Assembly: GCA_013399305.1 (NCBI GenBank)
Contig: VXAI01000182.1
Span: forward strand, 145,013 to 209,012
Length of the DNA: 64,000 bases
DNA from: Rostratula benghalensis
Lineage: Eukaryota; Chordata; Aves; Charadriiformes; Rostratulidae
Reading direction: 5' to 3'
In this document: in pieces, positions 12,501 through 26,852 of the stretch
How the letters are laid out: each line of letters starts with the position of its first letter
How positions within the stretch are numbered: the first letter of the stretch is position 1
Notes under the pieces: model-generated
Seen by the model: the letters and a program-made list of their open reading frames with translations, nothing else
Database searches by the model: none
Told to the model about the DNA's origin: nothing
Position numbers and translations under genes: made by a program

Positions 12501-15500
12501 TCATACTCCGTTTGCCTGTGTTTATAGCTACACATTGCAAGAGAAAGAGAGCAAAGTACGAAGAGCTGTCTGACAGGCCGGCATGCTTGGAGGTGCAGAC
12601 AGGAAAGAGTGCTTTGATCTAGGACCTTTCTAGAGTGAGAAAAGCAAGAGCATAGGCAGGGCCTTAACTCAGCCAAAGTTCCCAGGCTGCTTCATACTGG
12701 GTTGAGTTCAGCGGTCTCAACCTTCCATCCTCACCCTCAGCTGCTGGCTGTTCCTCCTTAACTGTTCCCACCAGCAAAGCAGCAAAGGGAGCTAAGACAC
12801 CATGGCTCTAATGCCACAAATGTGTACTGCAAATACTTGTATTTTATACATTTAAATAATCCTGCTTTGCCTGGGGCTGTGCAAACACTGACTTAGACAA
12901 CAAGCAAGTGAAATTGGAACAGTCGAAATAAATTATCTGTTGTTGACAAAGCCACCCACCATGGGCTGGTTCAGGTGGGCTGAATGATGTTGAGAACTTA
13001 ATTGTCTATAGAACTAAACATCAGATAATTGAGGCTGCTTAAATTAATTTCAGAACAACAAAAAGGATCAGCTTCCAAACAAAATCCCTGTGTTTTCAAT
13101 AACAATTCTGCAGCTGATACACCCTCTAGTGGCAAACAGCCTTTTCTCTTGTTGTAGTGGCAAACCAGATGTGAGCTTTTCCCTTTTCCTGCAAACACCT
13201 CTCTGCCCCTGGGGATCAGCGTTACACTGTTCCAGGAGGAACATTCCTAATGTGCTGTAGTTCACATATTGCTTTTGTTATACTGCTCTAGATTAGTTTT
13301 GCTAGGGAATATCAACAAAAAGGCAAGCAGGCAACTTGGAGCCCAGACCCAAAAATAAATGAAAAAGGATTATTTTGCTGCACTGCACTGTAGTTATTCC
13401 AGCCCAATGGTAAGTAGCCCAGTAGGAGCCTTTTAACTAAGCTGTGCAATGTATTAAACTTGATCTCACTTTTAGATCTCCTGAACTATGCAAGAGCTGT
13501 ATTTATTATTCCATAATGGCACAGTCAATTGCTGAACCAAAGGCGAACATCACAGCCAGCTCATTTACTTCGAACAAAACCCAAACTTGCAGCCAGAACT
13601 CCACTTCCTCCCCATCTGACCTAAATCTGTATGCTGTGGTACCTCTCTGAAGCAAGTCATGCTTGCTGCTTGAAGGACGAGATCATCACTTTTAGAAGTC
13701 AATGAGAGTCTTTGATACCTTCACCACTACCAGCATTCCTCTCCAAATGAATAGCCCTAACCTCCAGGCTAATAGCACTAATGTTTACAAGAGTCTAACC
13801 CTTTCGTAAGTTTGCCACTTGGAACTCTTTCCCTCCCTTTCTATCTTGTCCATACCATTTTCCATACAAGAATGTTCATAAATTATTTTCTAATGGAAGC
13901 CAATTAAATGTTTTTAAAGAGCAATCTGTTTGTTCTAGGTTTCATACATCAATCCTAGACAGATAGTCTTTGTAGGGACAGTGGAAAACCCATTTTCTAA
14001 AGGTAGGCAGTTGTTTCTCATGCAATCTTCAACCCTGGAGAGGTCCCTCAGAAAAAATTTCCTTTACTGACTCCACAGATAGCTCAACAGAAAAAGCTCA
14101 CAGCAGAAATGAGCACGGTACATCTAACTAAAGCTAGTCCCCACTTTCCTGCTTAGGCAAATATTTCCCCTGCAGCCTTCCTCTTATCTTCGTCCCTCCA
14201 AGGTCTCAGCTGACCCTGCTTCTAGCTTCTTGGGTTACCCAAAGAAATGGGTCCTAAGGGTGACAGTTTCCCAAAGCATTTATTGTGACCCCTTAAAAAC
14301 ATCTGAGCCCCTGTAAGTCTGATAGTGCAGTTATTTCTGAGCAACCTCTCCAGAAACCTTGGTATAGTAGGATCTTTATATATCAGGGAGGTAGTTTGCA
14401 ACCTTAACATCCAGCATGACCAGGGGACATTGTACAACCAGGCTCCTTAGCATAAAGCTACCCAGGGCTGCCTAGGAAGAAATTAGATGTACAGAGACAA
14501 ATCTGAAATGATTTTGAAAAGGAAAAAGAAATAATGATTTCTACTCTGTCAGCATTTCTTAAGTTTCGCTGTCATATCCAAGCTTTGGTAGCTCTTTCCT
14601 AGCCAGATCTTATCTTGCAAACCACATGCTCTCACTCAAGCCAAAGTCATAAAATGCCTGGAGAATGAAGCATGCCTTGTCTTGAGGCTTAAAAGCCAAA
14701 TCACCCAGGTTATCCAGGCTGCAGGATGATGACAGCTTCCAGGGAGGAGAACTGTCCTGTGTCCACACTTAGGTATCAGAACACCAGAGCTGTAAACTTC
14801 AGCCCTCTGCTTGATCTGAGCATCTTGACAGTAACATATAAGGAGTCAGTTGGTCTCCAAGGAGTGCAGAACCAAAACATAATGAGTTTTAAAGCTCAGA
14901 CCGCAAACTCTGAATTATACTCCACCTGCATTTCATAAACAGGATTATGCTGGACTAGCCTATTTTGAAATATGACCACTTCTCATATGGCTGGGCTGAC
15001 CCAGTTCTGCCTTGGGCATTGGATGTCTGCCTTCGTTGGCTCTTGCCAGTTTGTTCCACCTTTGTCATTAGTTCATGTAAAAGAATGGTCATTTGGTTTC
15101 TTGTGAGTTTTCCCTCCGCTATGGAATGAGTATCAAAGAGGTTTCTAATAGAGGTTTCTACCAGTATCAGTTTCTACTTTGGTTTGGGGAAAAAATAATT
15201 GAGATGGGAACCTCCTACTCAATTGGGGTTGATTTTATTCCAGACTGTAGGACATCTCTCATTTGATGAAAACCTTTCCCATTGGGAACAAGGATATACT
15301 GTGTAGCCCTTCAGAGTTGGGCACCATTTTACCAAGTTACATTATTTGACCAAAATGGCCCATGAAATTATTGCTAATTGCTACAAGATTTAAAAAGGAA
15401 AAGAACAGACCTGTTCAATTGGGTTCCCCTGCAGCATTTTTGCTGAGAATGGCGCAGTGGTGAAACAACAATGCAAAATGTGCCCGGCTCACTGAACACC

Positions 15501-18500
15501 AAATTACTGCGATCATTTTCTAACAGTGAAAGAAAGAAAAATATGTAAAGGTAATTATGACATTTTTCATTGTTTTCAATAAATCTAAGCCTCTAATTAC
15601 CCAGACTATTTATGGGAGGGTTTAGATGAAGTGTGTTAGTTCTCTCTTTCCTCAGGGCTCAACAGTTATAGGGTTTGTTTCAGTAATCCCAGATTATTCT
15701 CTCATTTTACCTGTCCCCTTGCTCCATTAATCTGTTTGCATTCAGAGATCTGTTTAAAGATGTTTGCAGTATTATCTCTGGCATAATGCTATTGATATAG
15801 AAATTACTTGAGCCTGTTTTAGTCTGTCAGCTTGACAACAAAACAGAATATTGTGTTTTCAGGAGTAACTATTTACCATGCGGGATCCTCCTTAAATTCT
15901 TTGAATTTTTTACATAATCCCCTCAAATTTTCATTCATTTCCACTGGCAGTCTGCTATCTAGTTGTATCAGTTTAGTAAACAAAACTGTAATCCAATTCA
16001 AAGTGAGTCTAAACCAGACACTGACAGTGGACACCCTTAAACCAGTCCATTTGAAACTGGATTTCTAGGCAGATTTTTCTGCATAAGGAGAACAGAGTGC
16101 AAATACAAAGCTAAGAGATGATGGTTCCATCTTTAGATTTAGGGAATGTCCTGTGTCTCTCTCTACCACACCAGACTGCAAGTGCCTCCCAAGCACATCT
16201 ATCTTCATTGCAGGGTGTGACAGGTGGTTGGGAGTGAGGAAGGGTAGTGCTGCTGATCAGGACCTTTACAGGGGCAGTGGTAGGAACTATGCATCTCACC
16301 TCTTCAGCTGTGTTAGCCAACTCCTCTGTGTAGGTATCTTTGGCTTACAGGTCTCAGGGACTACCCTAGTGTCACATCAAAGGATCAGAGGAACTTGGTC
16401 TGGGCCCTAGATGGAGTCTAGTGGATCCAGTGGATCTCTACATTGATCTCCCCCTGTTTCTCAAAGGGGCATCCACACTGCATGCAGGTTACTTCGCATC
16501 CAAGTTCCTCTTTAGCACAAACACCTGTGGCAGGGAAACAGACAGACTAAAGGACAGCACACATCAGCATCCAGAGCTTGTATGGACAACAGGCAATCCA
16601 CACCATATGGCCTGGAGGCCGCAGGGTGAAAATATGTAAAATGCATGCATTATAAGCAAGACCAATAAAAGGCTTAGAGTAGCTACTGGGCTGTGCCTCC
16701 AGTTAAAATACAAACTCTGTGTCATGGATTAGGCACTAACCAGAATAAACCAGTAATCAGATTTTCAGAGATAGGGATCTAATTTATATGGTGCTAAGCA
16801 TTCTGGCCTTGATCAAGCAGATTATTTCTGAATAATTTTAAGTCAATTGGAACAGTTCCTGGATAGATCAAAACCTCATTTATGTGCATCAGAAAGATTA
16901 TTCCAATTGCATCAGCTGGTTTAACAAAACCATTGGCTCTACCTACCAACCCTGACTTGCTTATGTCCTCAGACCATCATGGCTATATTGCTGCTACTAC
17001 TGTAACACAGTAGGGCATGTATATCTGCAATCACATGGAGCCAATTAGGTGACTCATTGACCATTAACACCCATCATTTGGATAAATGCAGCTACATAAT
17101 CCTGTGATTTAAACTGTTGGAGGGATAGGTCTGAGGAACAGAGTAAAGAGCTTATTCCCACTAGAAATACCATGGTTCTCCTTCACTAAGAGCATATCGG
17201 ATTTCTGGACCCTGCTCCCAGCAAACCTCTAGGAAGCTAAGAAATGTTTCATCTCCTGCTAGTCCTGGTCCACACAAAGAATGCTTGAATCCAGCAGCCC
17301 TCAGTGATGCTGTTGGCTCAAGAGCATGGCACTCCCACTCACACGAAGATGCTTTTTCATGAGTTTTCAGTTTACCTAGAAAATTAGCCAAAACAAGATC
17401 AACTCTCTGTTTCCTACATTCAAAAGTAATTAAGGCTGCAAAGTCAAAACCTCAAAATTAGGAAAAAAAGCATTACAGTTTGTAGGAGCATTTTTATCTG
17501 CTGTGTACTAGTACTGTATATCCAAGGTCATAGGATGCCTGCCTTGCTGGTGCCCAAGATGGAATTGCCCTGGGGTTTCATCAGGACTGAACATCAAAGC
17601 AAGAAGTTGTCTGTAAGATCTATGCTTCATTTGCTGCAATTGAGGAAGCTCTCTGGTGAATGAGACAAAATGTTAAAGAAAGGACAGCTTTGTGGATGAA
17701 AGCAGCTGGATATTTTCCCGGAGAACTGATTCTACCCCTGTCACTGCCACTGATTCCATTTGAGCAAAGCAATTCGCTTAAAACAAACTTTTTTTAAAGT
17801 GATCATCCATTATGTTGCTCCTTTTCAGGGACACAACACAATATGTGTGTTAATTTGCAGAAGTGCCAAGCACTAATCCAGATAAAATCAGCAGCAATTG
17901 CATAAACAAAATGGTTAGTTGTAGCCCAGAGATATGGAGGAGTTAATGTTTTAAGAAGATAGTTTCATATGTCCTCAAAGCTCTGGATAAGAGAAAAGAG
18001 GATCACAGAATCATGTCTGACAAGATCAATATTTTGTATCTTCCTTCTTCAATTAAGAAAGATGATGGTACTTCATAATGAATAGGAATCATTTTTACAT
18101 TGGTCTACACAGGAGGAAAGAAGAGTGCAAAACTCAGATATGGGGACACAGTGCACAAATTTCTGCGAAGTTAGGAAAATAGTACTTTTTAAAAGTTAGA
18201 AGAAATTGTTAAATAACTTCAAAAGCATGAAAAAAAATCAGCAAAACAACTATATTTTGCAAACTGAAGAACACTTGGTTTTGTTCACTAAACTGTGAGA
18301 AAAGTGTGTGTTCCTGGTTGAGTGGATATATCTATCTTCAGAAGGGATAACGTTCATACCAGAAAAACTAGGACCCAGAGAGTTCTAACTGCCATGCCCC
18401 AAAATGGCTATTGGATTTTCAAGATCTGGAGCAGTCCAGGCTGGTTGAAGTGCTGGCAGCTGATTGTGCTTGGAAGCAGGTAATTCAAGGACCTTCTCCC

Positions 18501-21500
18501 TGCACTAAATGAAATAATTTTTGTGGATCCTTTATTTTCTTTGTTGTTCTGATCCAGTTAAAGTCACTGCAGCCAAATTAAAAAGGCATAACTAGCTTAT
18601 TTGGTTTGGCAAGGGTGATTGTTCAAGGTTTTAAAATCAGTTTTTACTTAGTTTAACTTATTTTAAGTTTGCGTTTATGTTTTGTTCATGGTTTGAAGTC
18701 CTGGACAATTTTTCAAAGAACACTTTTGAGTTATCACCATTTTTATTCCTGCTAGTATTGATCAGCCTCTGGGGAAATAACAAGCCATTCTCTTGTACAG
18801 AACTGTAAATGCAAAATAGCATTCTGTTGAAATACACAAACCTTTTGTGTCTCACCCTGATCTAAGAATTATTAGCAGGGGTGTATCCTTTAATAACTTT
18901 GAAAAATGAACAAACTTACAACAGCTGGGAAAGGTTTTAACATACAGCTGTTATGGGAAATTTGCTGGAATTCATGATTCACATCTGAATTTAGAGACTG
19001 GATGAGATTAAATATTTTCTACAAATAGATCTTCATATTGAGATATTTTGAATTCTGGCTTTTGAACAAATGTTAGGCTGTCGTGTGTAATCTAAATGCT
19101 TTTATTGGCAAATGAAAGGAAATTGTGAAATTACTTTTCATAACCTTAGTTTTAATCAGGTTTCCACTTTCTTACTATAATCATAGACAGTCCCCAGAGA
19201 CTTTAAAATTGGTATTTGTTTCCTTTGCTCTCTGAATCTATGCAACCATTTTCCTTTTTCAAAGCTGGATGGAAATGGGTTTGATGTACAACCAAATCCA
19301 TAACTTCAACAGAGCCACGGATAGGAGGGTGGTAGAAGCTGAAAAGGGCGCTGACACAAGGACTGAGATGCTGCTCTGTTTGTTCTCCTTCAGCCCCTAC
19401 CCTTCCACATCCTCATCCTTCCTCCCCATTCTCACAGTTCTGGGGCTCAGGGATTGCCTGGTTAAGCCCCAAGAGCGGCAAATGGAGCAACTGTGACAGT
19501 GATGGGAAGAAAAAGACATGGAAAAGCAGAAAACACTTCAAAAGAAGTGCAAAATAAATGAGGACAAAACGGACTGTTTTAATGACCAACGTGCTGATGT
19601 ACTGCAGATTAGAGAAGTTGCTGTGAACTGCTCCGAGACGTGTTTTGCTGACATTAGCTGGTGATTCTCCTCTTTCCTTCCTTATTTCTACAGGGAGAGC
19701 TGAGAATCACTGGAACTTGCACGTTTCCTCAATTTATGGCCCCAGAAGCAATCAAATCCACAGTGCCTTCTATGTTGGCTCAGAGCAATGATACAGGGCT
19801 CCCCATGGCCCAGAGACATACACATGCTCTAACCTTGGCTGAACCCTTCTACCATTAGTCTTGATAATTGATGGAACCCAAGGAGAAATGACTGCAGTTT
19901 AATAACATTCGATGGTTTCTGGGTGACTAGTGGTGTGTGACTAAAGCAACATTTAGGTTAGGCATTACCCAATACTTTTCAACAGAGGCCACAAGGGTAA
20001 AGGAAAGCAGGAAATGTGGAGGAAGAAGTTCTGAAAAAAGTGGAAAACAATTTTTCCATACTCCTATTCTGAGTTTCTTCCTTATGAACATGGCATTTTC
20101 TGACCTGCTGATGTGGCAGATGACAGACTTTGGAGAGTGTTCCTCAGGTATGAAATCATTGATTGAAACTTGCATAAATAAGCAAAGCAATTTTACATCT
20201 ATTTCCCAGGTACAGCAGGGTTTAAATCTTCTTGTCTCATTTTCTGCTGACATAAGAGCAACAGTAGATCCAACAATAATTATGGAAAATCTTAAGGAAG
20301 CAGATTTATTAAGATCCATTATGCTGGCAGCCTGTTTGTAATATCTTGCAGGAGACCAGAGCTCAATCATATGAAATACCCACCCACACACCCCCAAAGC
20401 CTCAAATATACCTAAGCAAAATGGATAATATTACTTTTTAACTTTGTGCTGCCATTATTCATATCTGCCATACGTACATAGAAGTGCAACATTATGCATG
20501 TACACTCAGTTCACCTGGATCATGCAGAGCTGTTTTTAGTGATCTGAGTATCTTCCTTTAGCCTACTAGTATCACTAGCATTGTGTTGCTACCTTTCATC
20601 ATTTCATGGCAAGAAAGGCAGGCTAGCGCTCCACAGGAAAGGTTTTTCACTCTACCTCTAGTTGTAGGGTCCCTACAATAAATGCCACTACGCTTTTTAG
20701 ACGGTACAGTACGTATCAAGCTAAATGAGCTATCTGTGGTTTTTTTCTGGCACAACCATATGCTAATGGAATAGAGACAGAAAAACACATTTTGCACTGA
20801 CAGATTCCTTGGAGATGCTCTCTCTATAGGCAAACTTGCAGCTTACCAGAAATGGTCCATTTCCAAAAGGGAATATCAAGGACACCACAGCCTAGAACTG
20901 CGTGATATGAAAAATCCACAGCCGAGTATTCTGCACCAAATGCACAAAAAGTCTGCATCATTGCAGTTAAAGGAAAATCACCACTAATTGATAGTTGTTG
21001 AGGTCCATTTACATACAAATGATAAGTTCTGCTAACCAGCAGTGGAAGGCGGTGTTACCTACATGGTTTAAAGCAATCCACTGCACAAGCGGATTCAGTC
21101 CTCTTCAGTCTCTTACAGCTATATAATAAATATTTGGTACAGAAAGTTGGTATGTACCTGTGTACTGGAAGCTATGAAATACACAGTTCACAACACCCAA
21201 AAAGTACCTATAAAAAACCTTTGGTAACAGAGATCAGAACTGCATAGCTCATGAGAACAGAGCAGAAGATACTACCAGCTTCCTAAATTCTTCCTAAATG
21301 CTTTTTTCCATTCAACCTGAAGAAATATGTCTTCAGGGAAAGCAGAATATAGGATCATAAGAAATGTCAGAAGATCTCATGGTCAATATATTACCATGAA
21401 CTATGGTGAGGGGAGTGATGGAGTATGATAGCACTCATGGCCAAATTTTTGTGAGCTCAGTGTATAAAGTGCCAAGTTGCTTTAAAAACCAGACTGCTTC

Positions 21501-24500
21501 TTCTGGAGTCTCGCTGAGAGCTGATTTCTTTTGAAAATCTGGCTGTAATAATGCACAAACAATGTTCTTCTAGTAAAAGAGCCACTGTTGGCTGTGTGTT
21601 TAATTTATGTGTATTTAATCATCCATGATAATACAGTAAGTCTTGTTGAGTACAAGATGTGAGATCAGACTGCTGCCCATATGTAGAGAACAAATTCATA
21701 TTAACCACAGTAACACATATGCCTAACTTGGCCAAACCTTTTAGCCAAAATCTGGGACTTGCTAACATATCAATATGGAAGACATATGTTCCTCAGGATA
21801 TAAATTATGATGCTTTTCATCATATTACTTGTGCAGTCCAGTTTATGGAGTAAAGCAGCTTAGCAGGGCTTGTTTGGATGGATGGAAAAAGCATGAATCA
21901 TAGGTGAAATTCCCACAGCTCTTGTTTGATAGGCACCTTGTTATTCTGAGCAATGTGGGTTAATAGAGCTAAACTAATAGTCAAGATGAGCAAGCCATTC
22001 CATACTGTGTTCCATCTGGAAACACAGGTGACACAACTTGTCTGTCACAGACGCTGTCTTTATTACACTCAATTTAACCAGAGAAATCAGAGCTCCTATA
22101 AAATAGCTGTTATAAAAACACTTGTATACATTTCACCAGACAATTATGAGCCTTCCCTTACATTATTCCAATGGCTGCAGCAAGCATTTCTCAGGCAAAG
22201 CAATTAATTAAATTAATGGTTTAAAATATGCAGGTGCTGTGCCTTGATTTTTAAAATTCCTTCTTTAAGCTTCTTTTATATGCTGAGTATTATAGTGTTG
22301 AAACAACAGATTCCCTGGATACTGCCTGGAATGTATGCCCCTTTCCAGGGAATTTCTAATGCGGCTTCTTTTAACCAGCATTGCTCCTCCAACCTAAGCT
22401 CCAAAAGACCATTCCCCACAAATAGCTGTGAGTTCTGAAGTACTTATAGACACCATCTGTGACTTCCATTACCTTAGTTGAATAAGACCATCATATATGG
22501 ATAAAACACATTCCATGTCACATTTATGATTTGAGAAAAATCAGCAGTGAAGAGCTTTAATTTGGTATTAACTTGAACAAAACCCCAAAATTAAGACTGT
22601 GGGTACTGCCAACTCTACATTGTTAAGAAAGGTGGGAGAGTACAGTTTATCCAGCCCAGAACTATGGACCTTGTACTCATTAGGCAGGCTTTGCAGCCTC
22701 AAATTTAAAGACTAGATGGGCAATCCAGATCTCCAGCCTGTGTTCAACAGGAAGGTAACTATCAAAGCTCCATCTTGTTGAAAGGCAGAGAGAGATAAAA
22801 AAGTGTTGGTTTTTCGGTATCCTTTATTGCAGATGCTCAGTGGATGCTTGAGTTAAGACTGGATGGGAAACAAGACAGTGTTATATATTTTCTTCTCCCT
22901 ACAGGTACCTTGGCAGGAGGGGTTGCAGGCAAACCCCAACTCATCCTCTAGCACCAACCCAGAGCTGAATATGTGGGGAAGCTCAGGGCAGAGACCCAGG
23001 CACACCGGGTGTTACAAGCCAGGTTTAAGTCTGGATGCAGTGTATTTATGCTAACAAGGCATTAATAGGAACTATTAATACAGAAACTTCCTCTAGCTTA
23101 GCCAATGGCGTTCCCTGGGCACTAATGAGACCTGCTGAGAGTCAGAGCTGTGCTGCGGCTGAGCCAGCAGAGGTTCATCACCTCTTTTGGGCAGTTCTGT
23201 GTAATTCCTAGCTTCCCAGCGCTCATGTACCCTTGAAAACTCACACGTCTCAGCATTTTTTGTTGGAGAGTCAATGCAGTGAGCTTTCAAGCTCAAGGAG
23301 ATTCCCTGGTACAGCCTTACATCCATGAAAATACCCAGCATTTGCGTAGGTGCCCAGTCCACCTTTGGCTCCTCAGTTGAGGTAGGCAACATCCCGAACA
23401 CAACAGGGTTAAAACCAGTCTGACAAATGAGGCAAAGCATGGAAAATATGAAGACAGCTATTTGGTAGCACATCTGAACCCTAGCACAGCAATACCATCT
23501 GCAATCACTTAGAGGTGCCCCAGTAAAGCGCAGCCCGGAATGCCTGGCTAATAAAGTGTCAGCAGCAGGGGGATTACGAGGGAGATTTACAAGAGTGCAT
23601 GAGTTTAGTTGCTGCTGGAGACATCCGATACACTCCGTGTTTGATTCCAGGCTTTGAGACGGCAATGAAATAAGCCTGTGGACTTGTGTGGAAAAGCATT
23701 TTCAAGCGAACACCTCTACCCTGTGTACCTGCAGGAGTCCCAGCCGTGCTGCGCCTCGGCACCTTGCTCGGCAGTTGGCTCTGAGGCAGGGTGCTGCTCC
23801 CATCTCAGTCTTTGAACAGCAGCAGAAGCAGGCAGAGAAGCAAACTGCCTGGCTGCCTCCTGGGATGACAGCCCTAAGGGAAGACCCAGAGTTAATGCCT
23901 GATGTGACACGCAGCTTTCTCCTTTTCCCACTTCCCCCCTGAAAGCTTGTGTGCGATGGAGTATAAACCATTAATTTTGGGCCAAAACTTGCCAGAGCTA
24001 TGGGGAGGTAAGATCTGAGGATTTTTCTCAAGCTCATTTCTAATTTTTAAATAATGGTCTTAAATAGACATATGATTGCTATTTAAATCTAAATTAGATG
24101 AAGCATGAGTAAACATACTGTAGTGAACACAACAGCCTTGGAAAGCTTGATTAGAGGAACGAATGCTGCTTTTTCAATCTATAAGTAATGAACTTCCCAG
24201 CTATGTTTTCAAATGTATTTTCCTTTTATGAAGTGGACTTTCCAGGAGGCAATTAGAATGATTTGGGCAAAAACAAAGAGCAAAATATTTTCCCTTCATT
24301 GTCTAGGGCAACATAAGTAAGTACCGAGCTTATTACTCACTCTCTTACTAAATGAAAAGAGAAAACATTTTGTGCTTTGTTTCAGCACCTGACACACAGA
24401 AGTAAAATGGGCAATAACCTCAGCCACAGCTATGCCCCTTATGACAGAGCTGGCCTATGGCTCCGGTGGAATCACCTGTATGATAAAGTTTTGCATGTGC

Positions 24501-24700
24501 TGAAGTGTTTGCGGGATGAAGCTCCTCAGCACCTATATATCAGACTGCCTTTGGCAGGTCATCAGACTGACAGCCCAGTAGCCCAAGAGCCCTGTTGAAG
24601 ATGTGAGGGACCATGAGAGCAGGAAAGGAATGGGAGCAAGGAATGCACTTGCCCAACCTAGGAAATTAATTTGAGATATTGTTCATTCTGGATATTCATC
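9571..24700. other. Gene-free intergenic DNA
   Basis: No recognisable gene, RNA gene or intact transposon. There are simple tracts near 10.15-10.33 kb, a 10-bp direct repeat GAGGTTTCTA at 15,138-15,147 and 15,151-15,160, and a motif-dense stretch at 15,355-15,500. A 190-codon minus-strand frame at 23,093-23,665 is unlike any known protein and is within chance expectation for this length of DNA. Confidence 0.7.
10305..10329. repeat. (AAAAC)n short tandem repeat
   Basis: About five tandem copies of AAAAC, slightly irregular at the left end. Confidence 0.85.
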
Positions 24701-24704
24701 AAAC

Positions 24705-24775
24705 CTGCAGGTTAAATTCTGGCCCCATAGGAGCTGGTGGCAAACCTCCATTGATTTCAGTAAGGTCAGGATTTC
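24705..24775. repeat. Possible ancient interspersed-repeat fragment
   Basis: Contains AAATTCTGGCCCC followed 25 bases later by CCATTGATTTCAGTAAGG and CAGGATTTCAC. The phrase ATTGA-TTCAGT-GG flanked by GATCCTG/CAGGAT recurs in old sauropsid repeats that I know only by pattern. A related phrase lies near 46.6 kb in this window. Family not assigned. Confidence 0.3.
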
Positions 24776-26835
24776 ACTAGTGATTCATGGAATGAACTAG
24801 CATGACATTTTAACAATCAGTTTTAGTAGTTGGAAGTGTTATTCATAGCAGAAGTAAAGCATTGTTTGATTTTATGTGACAGTGTACCTTTAAAAACAGG
24901 CAACCTGGAAAGCAACAATATAAAGTGCAGCACTTAAATTACATTATGATGAGGAATGACACCAGGGAATGAAACCAAGGAAATGTTCCCTTTCATTCCT
25001 CTCATACTTTCAAAAGTCAGCAGTTATGAAGACAGTGTTACTGGCAAATTTAAATCACCTTTCCTCAACTTTAGAGCTGTTTGTTCGCACTTTCTTTCAT
25101 TTGTGGCAAAACACAAGGGCTCATTTTTCAATATGAAATATAGATTTTTCTGAGCAAGCACAATGATCCACCAACACGTGAGTTGCTCGTGAGGTGTTAC
25201 AGGATAGAGAAGAAAAAAGAGGTCTCCTATCCAAACACTGAATTGGATGAATATATACATTATATGTATGTCTGGCTGAATATATACATTAATAATAGCT
25301 ACAATAATTTATTTGTAAACTCTGTTGTTAACTCTGTCATTCAAAATAATTTCCATTTTCAGCTCCAAGTTAGAACAACACCAGGACAATTGTATAGTAG
25401 GTCTGTGGATAACTCAAGCATTTTAAATTGCTCATAACTTTATAAAAGAATCACTTCCTGTAAAAATCTGATCTCTGCAGTCTGAAATTTTCTGCCATCA
25501 TGAACAAAAAATGCTCTAAATAAGAGCCTAAAAGAGTATTTACAAATAGACAATAACTGGTTCTATTATGATAGTATGTTCGGATTTCTGATTTAATTTT
25601 CCTTTGCTCTCTCTTGTTTTGAGGGGTTTTTTTGAGAGTATGTGTTTGCTATTAAAAAAACGTCTGCAGGAAGAGAACTGAAAGGTAGCTCCATTTGACT
25701 TCCTCAGCTACAGATCACGACCAGAACATATTTATCCCATAACTGTAGATAAACTTGCTCATTTCTCTGCGCTCAGGGTGGGTGCTGGCTTGGTTTTGAA
25801 GGTTTTCAGCCAACTTTAGTTCCGACCACTGTCAGCCGTGCTGAGTTCTGGCTGCTCTCTGCCTGTGAGTCTCAGTCCCAGCTCTCCACAGCAGAGCTTG
25901 CACGATTACAGCAGCAGGATGGAGCAGCACACCCAACCAGCTCACAAAACAGGCTTTGGCATTTGAGGAGTTCAGAGCCTATTTTTTTTCCCTTGCCTCC
26001 CAAAAATCACCGCTTCAAATTGGAGAAATTGCACTGACGTCCACAGAGCCTAACAGAGCTGAAGAACAGGACTGACCACTGGTGTTTGGGGGGTTTGAAG
26101 GGACTCGGTCAATGTGGTGTGTGATGCTTTCTTAGCAAATTTTGTTTTGAGGATTTTTAACTTGAAGTTCTGGGGGAAAAAAAAAAAAACAACTGTCACA
26201 ATTATGGGGGTTGATCATGTTTTTTCACATTTCTTTTCTTAATGGAATGTTTTGGTAAATTAACTTCTAAAGAAACTTAATCAGGAAAGCCCTTCATTTT
26301 GCCTTAATTTTTAAAAGGACTCAGCAGCATTCCCAGTTTTCCTTTTGCATGCCTGTTAGCTCTGTTTTTGTAACCCCACTATCATTCTTCTCTGTGTTAA
26401 GCTATTCCTGATCATCAATGCTGCTTTCTACCAGCACAAGACAAAGGATCCAGCCCTGGCAGAGGCTCAGGTCTTCCTCACTCTTAATAAGCACTCTCCA
26501 AACCAATGTAGCTGTTAGTTGCCATTAAAAGGAGCCAATGATTCAGAGGATAAAGCCCTGCAAACATTTTAATCTTTTAAATTGTTCCTTTCTACCACAG
26601 CAGGAGCGATTCTGAGCAGTCACAGGTATGCCTGGATTCATTCAACAGACTCGTTCTTCCAGTCCTTTAGAATTGTCATTTTGTAATTGTCTAGGAAAAT
26701 TTATTGTTTCTTTCAAAACAATGAGGAAAATAAAAGCTTCATTCAAAATCAAATGAGTTTTAATAACCAACTTTGCAGTAAGGCAAACTGCAGCCCGATC
26801 CTGCCATCTTAACTCAAATTCTGGATTTGCATTTT

Positions 26836-26852
26836 AAAAAAAAAAAAAAAAA
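26836..26852. repeat. Poly(A) tract, 17 nt
   Basis: Uninterrupted A run in AT-rich intergenic DNA. Confidence 0.95.

Noticed and set aside
18001..18030. TCACAGAATCAT phrase reminiscent of CR1 LINE ends
   Set aside because: The adjoining CR1 consensus (GGTTTGGGTTGGAAGGGACC-type) is absent, so one short match is not enough.
19927..20397. Overlapping frames of 134 (plus) and 156 (minus) codons
   Set aside because: Both strands are open over the same stretch, neither resembles a protein family, and there is no splice or poly(A) context.
23093..23665. 190-codon minus-strand open frame
   Set aside because: No recognisable domain or signal. About one frame of this length is expected by chance in 64 kb, and there is no supporting splice or promoter context.
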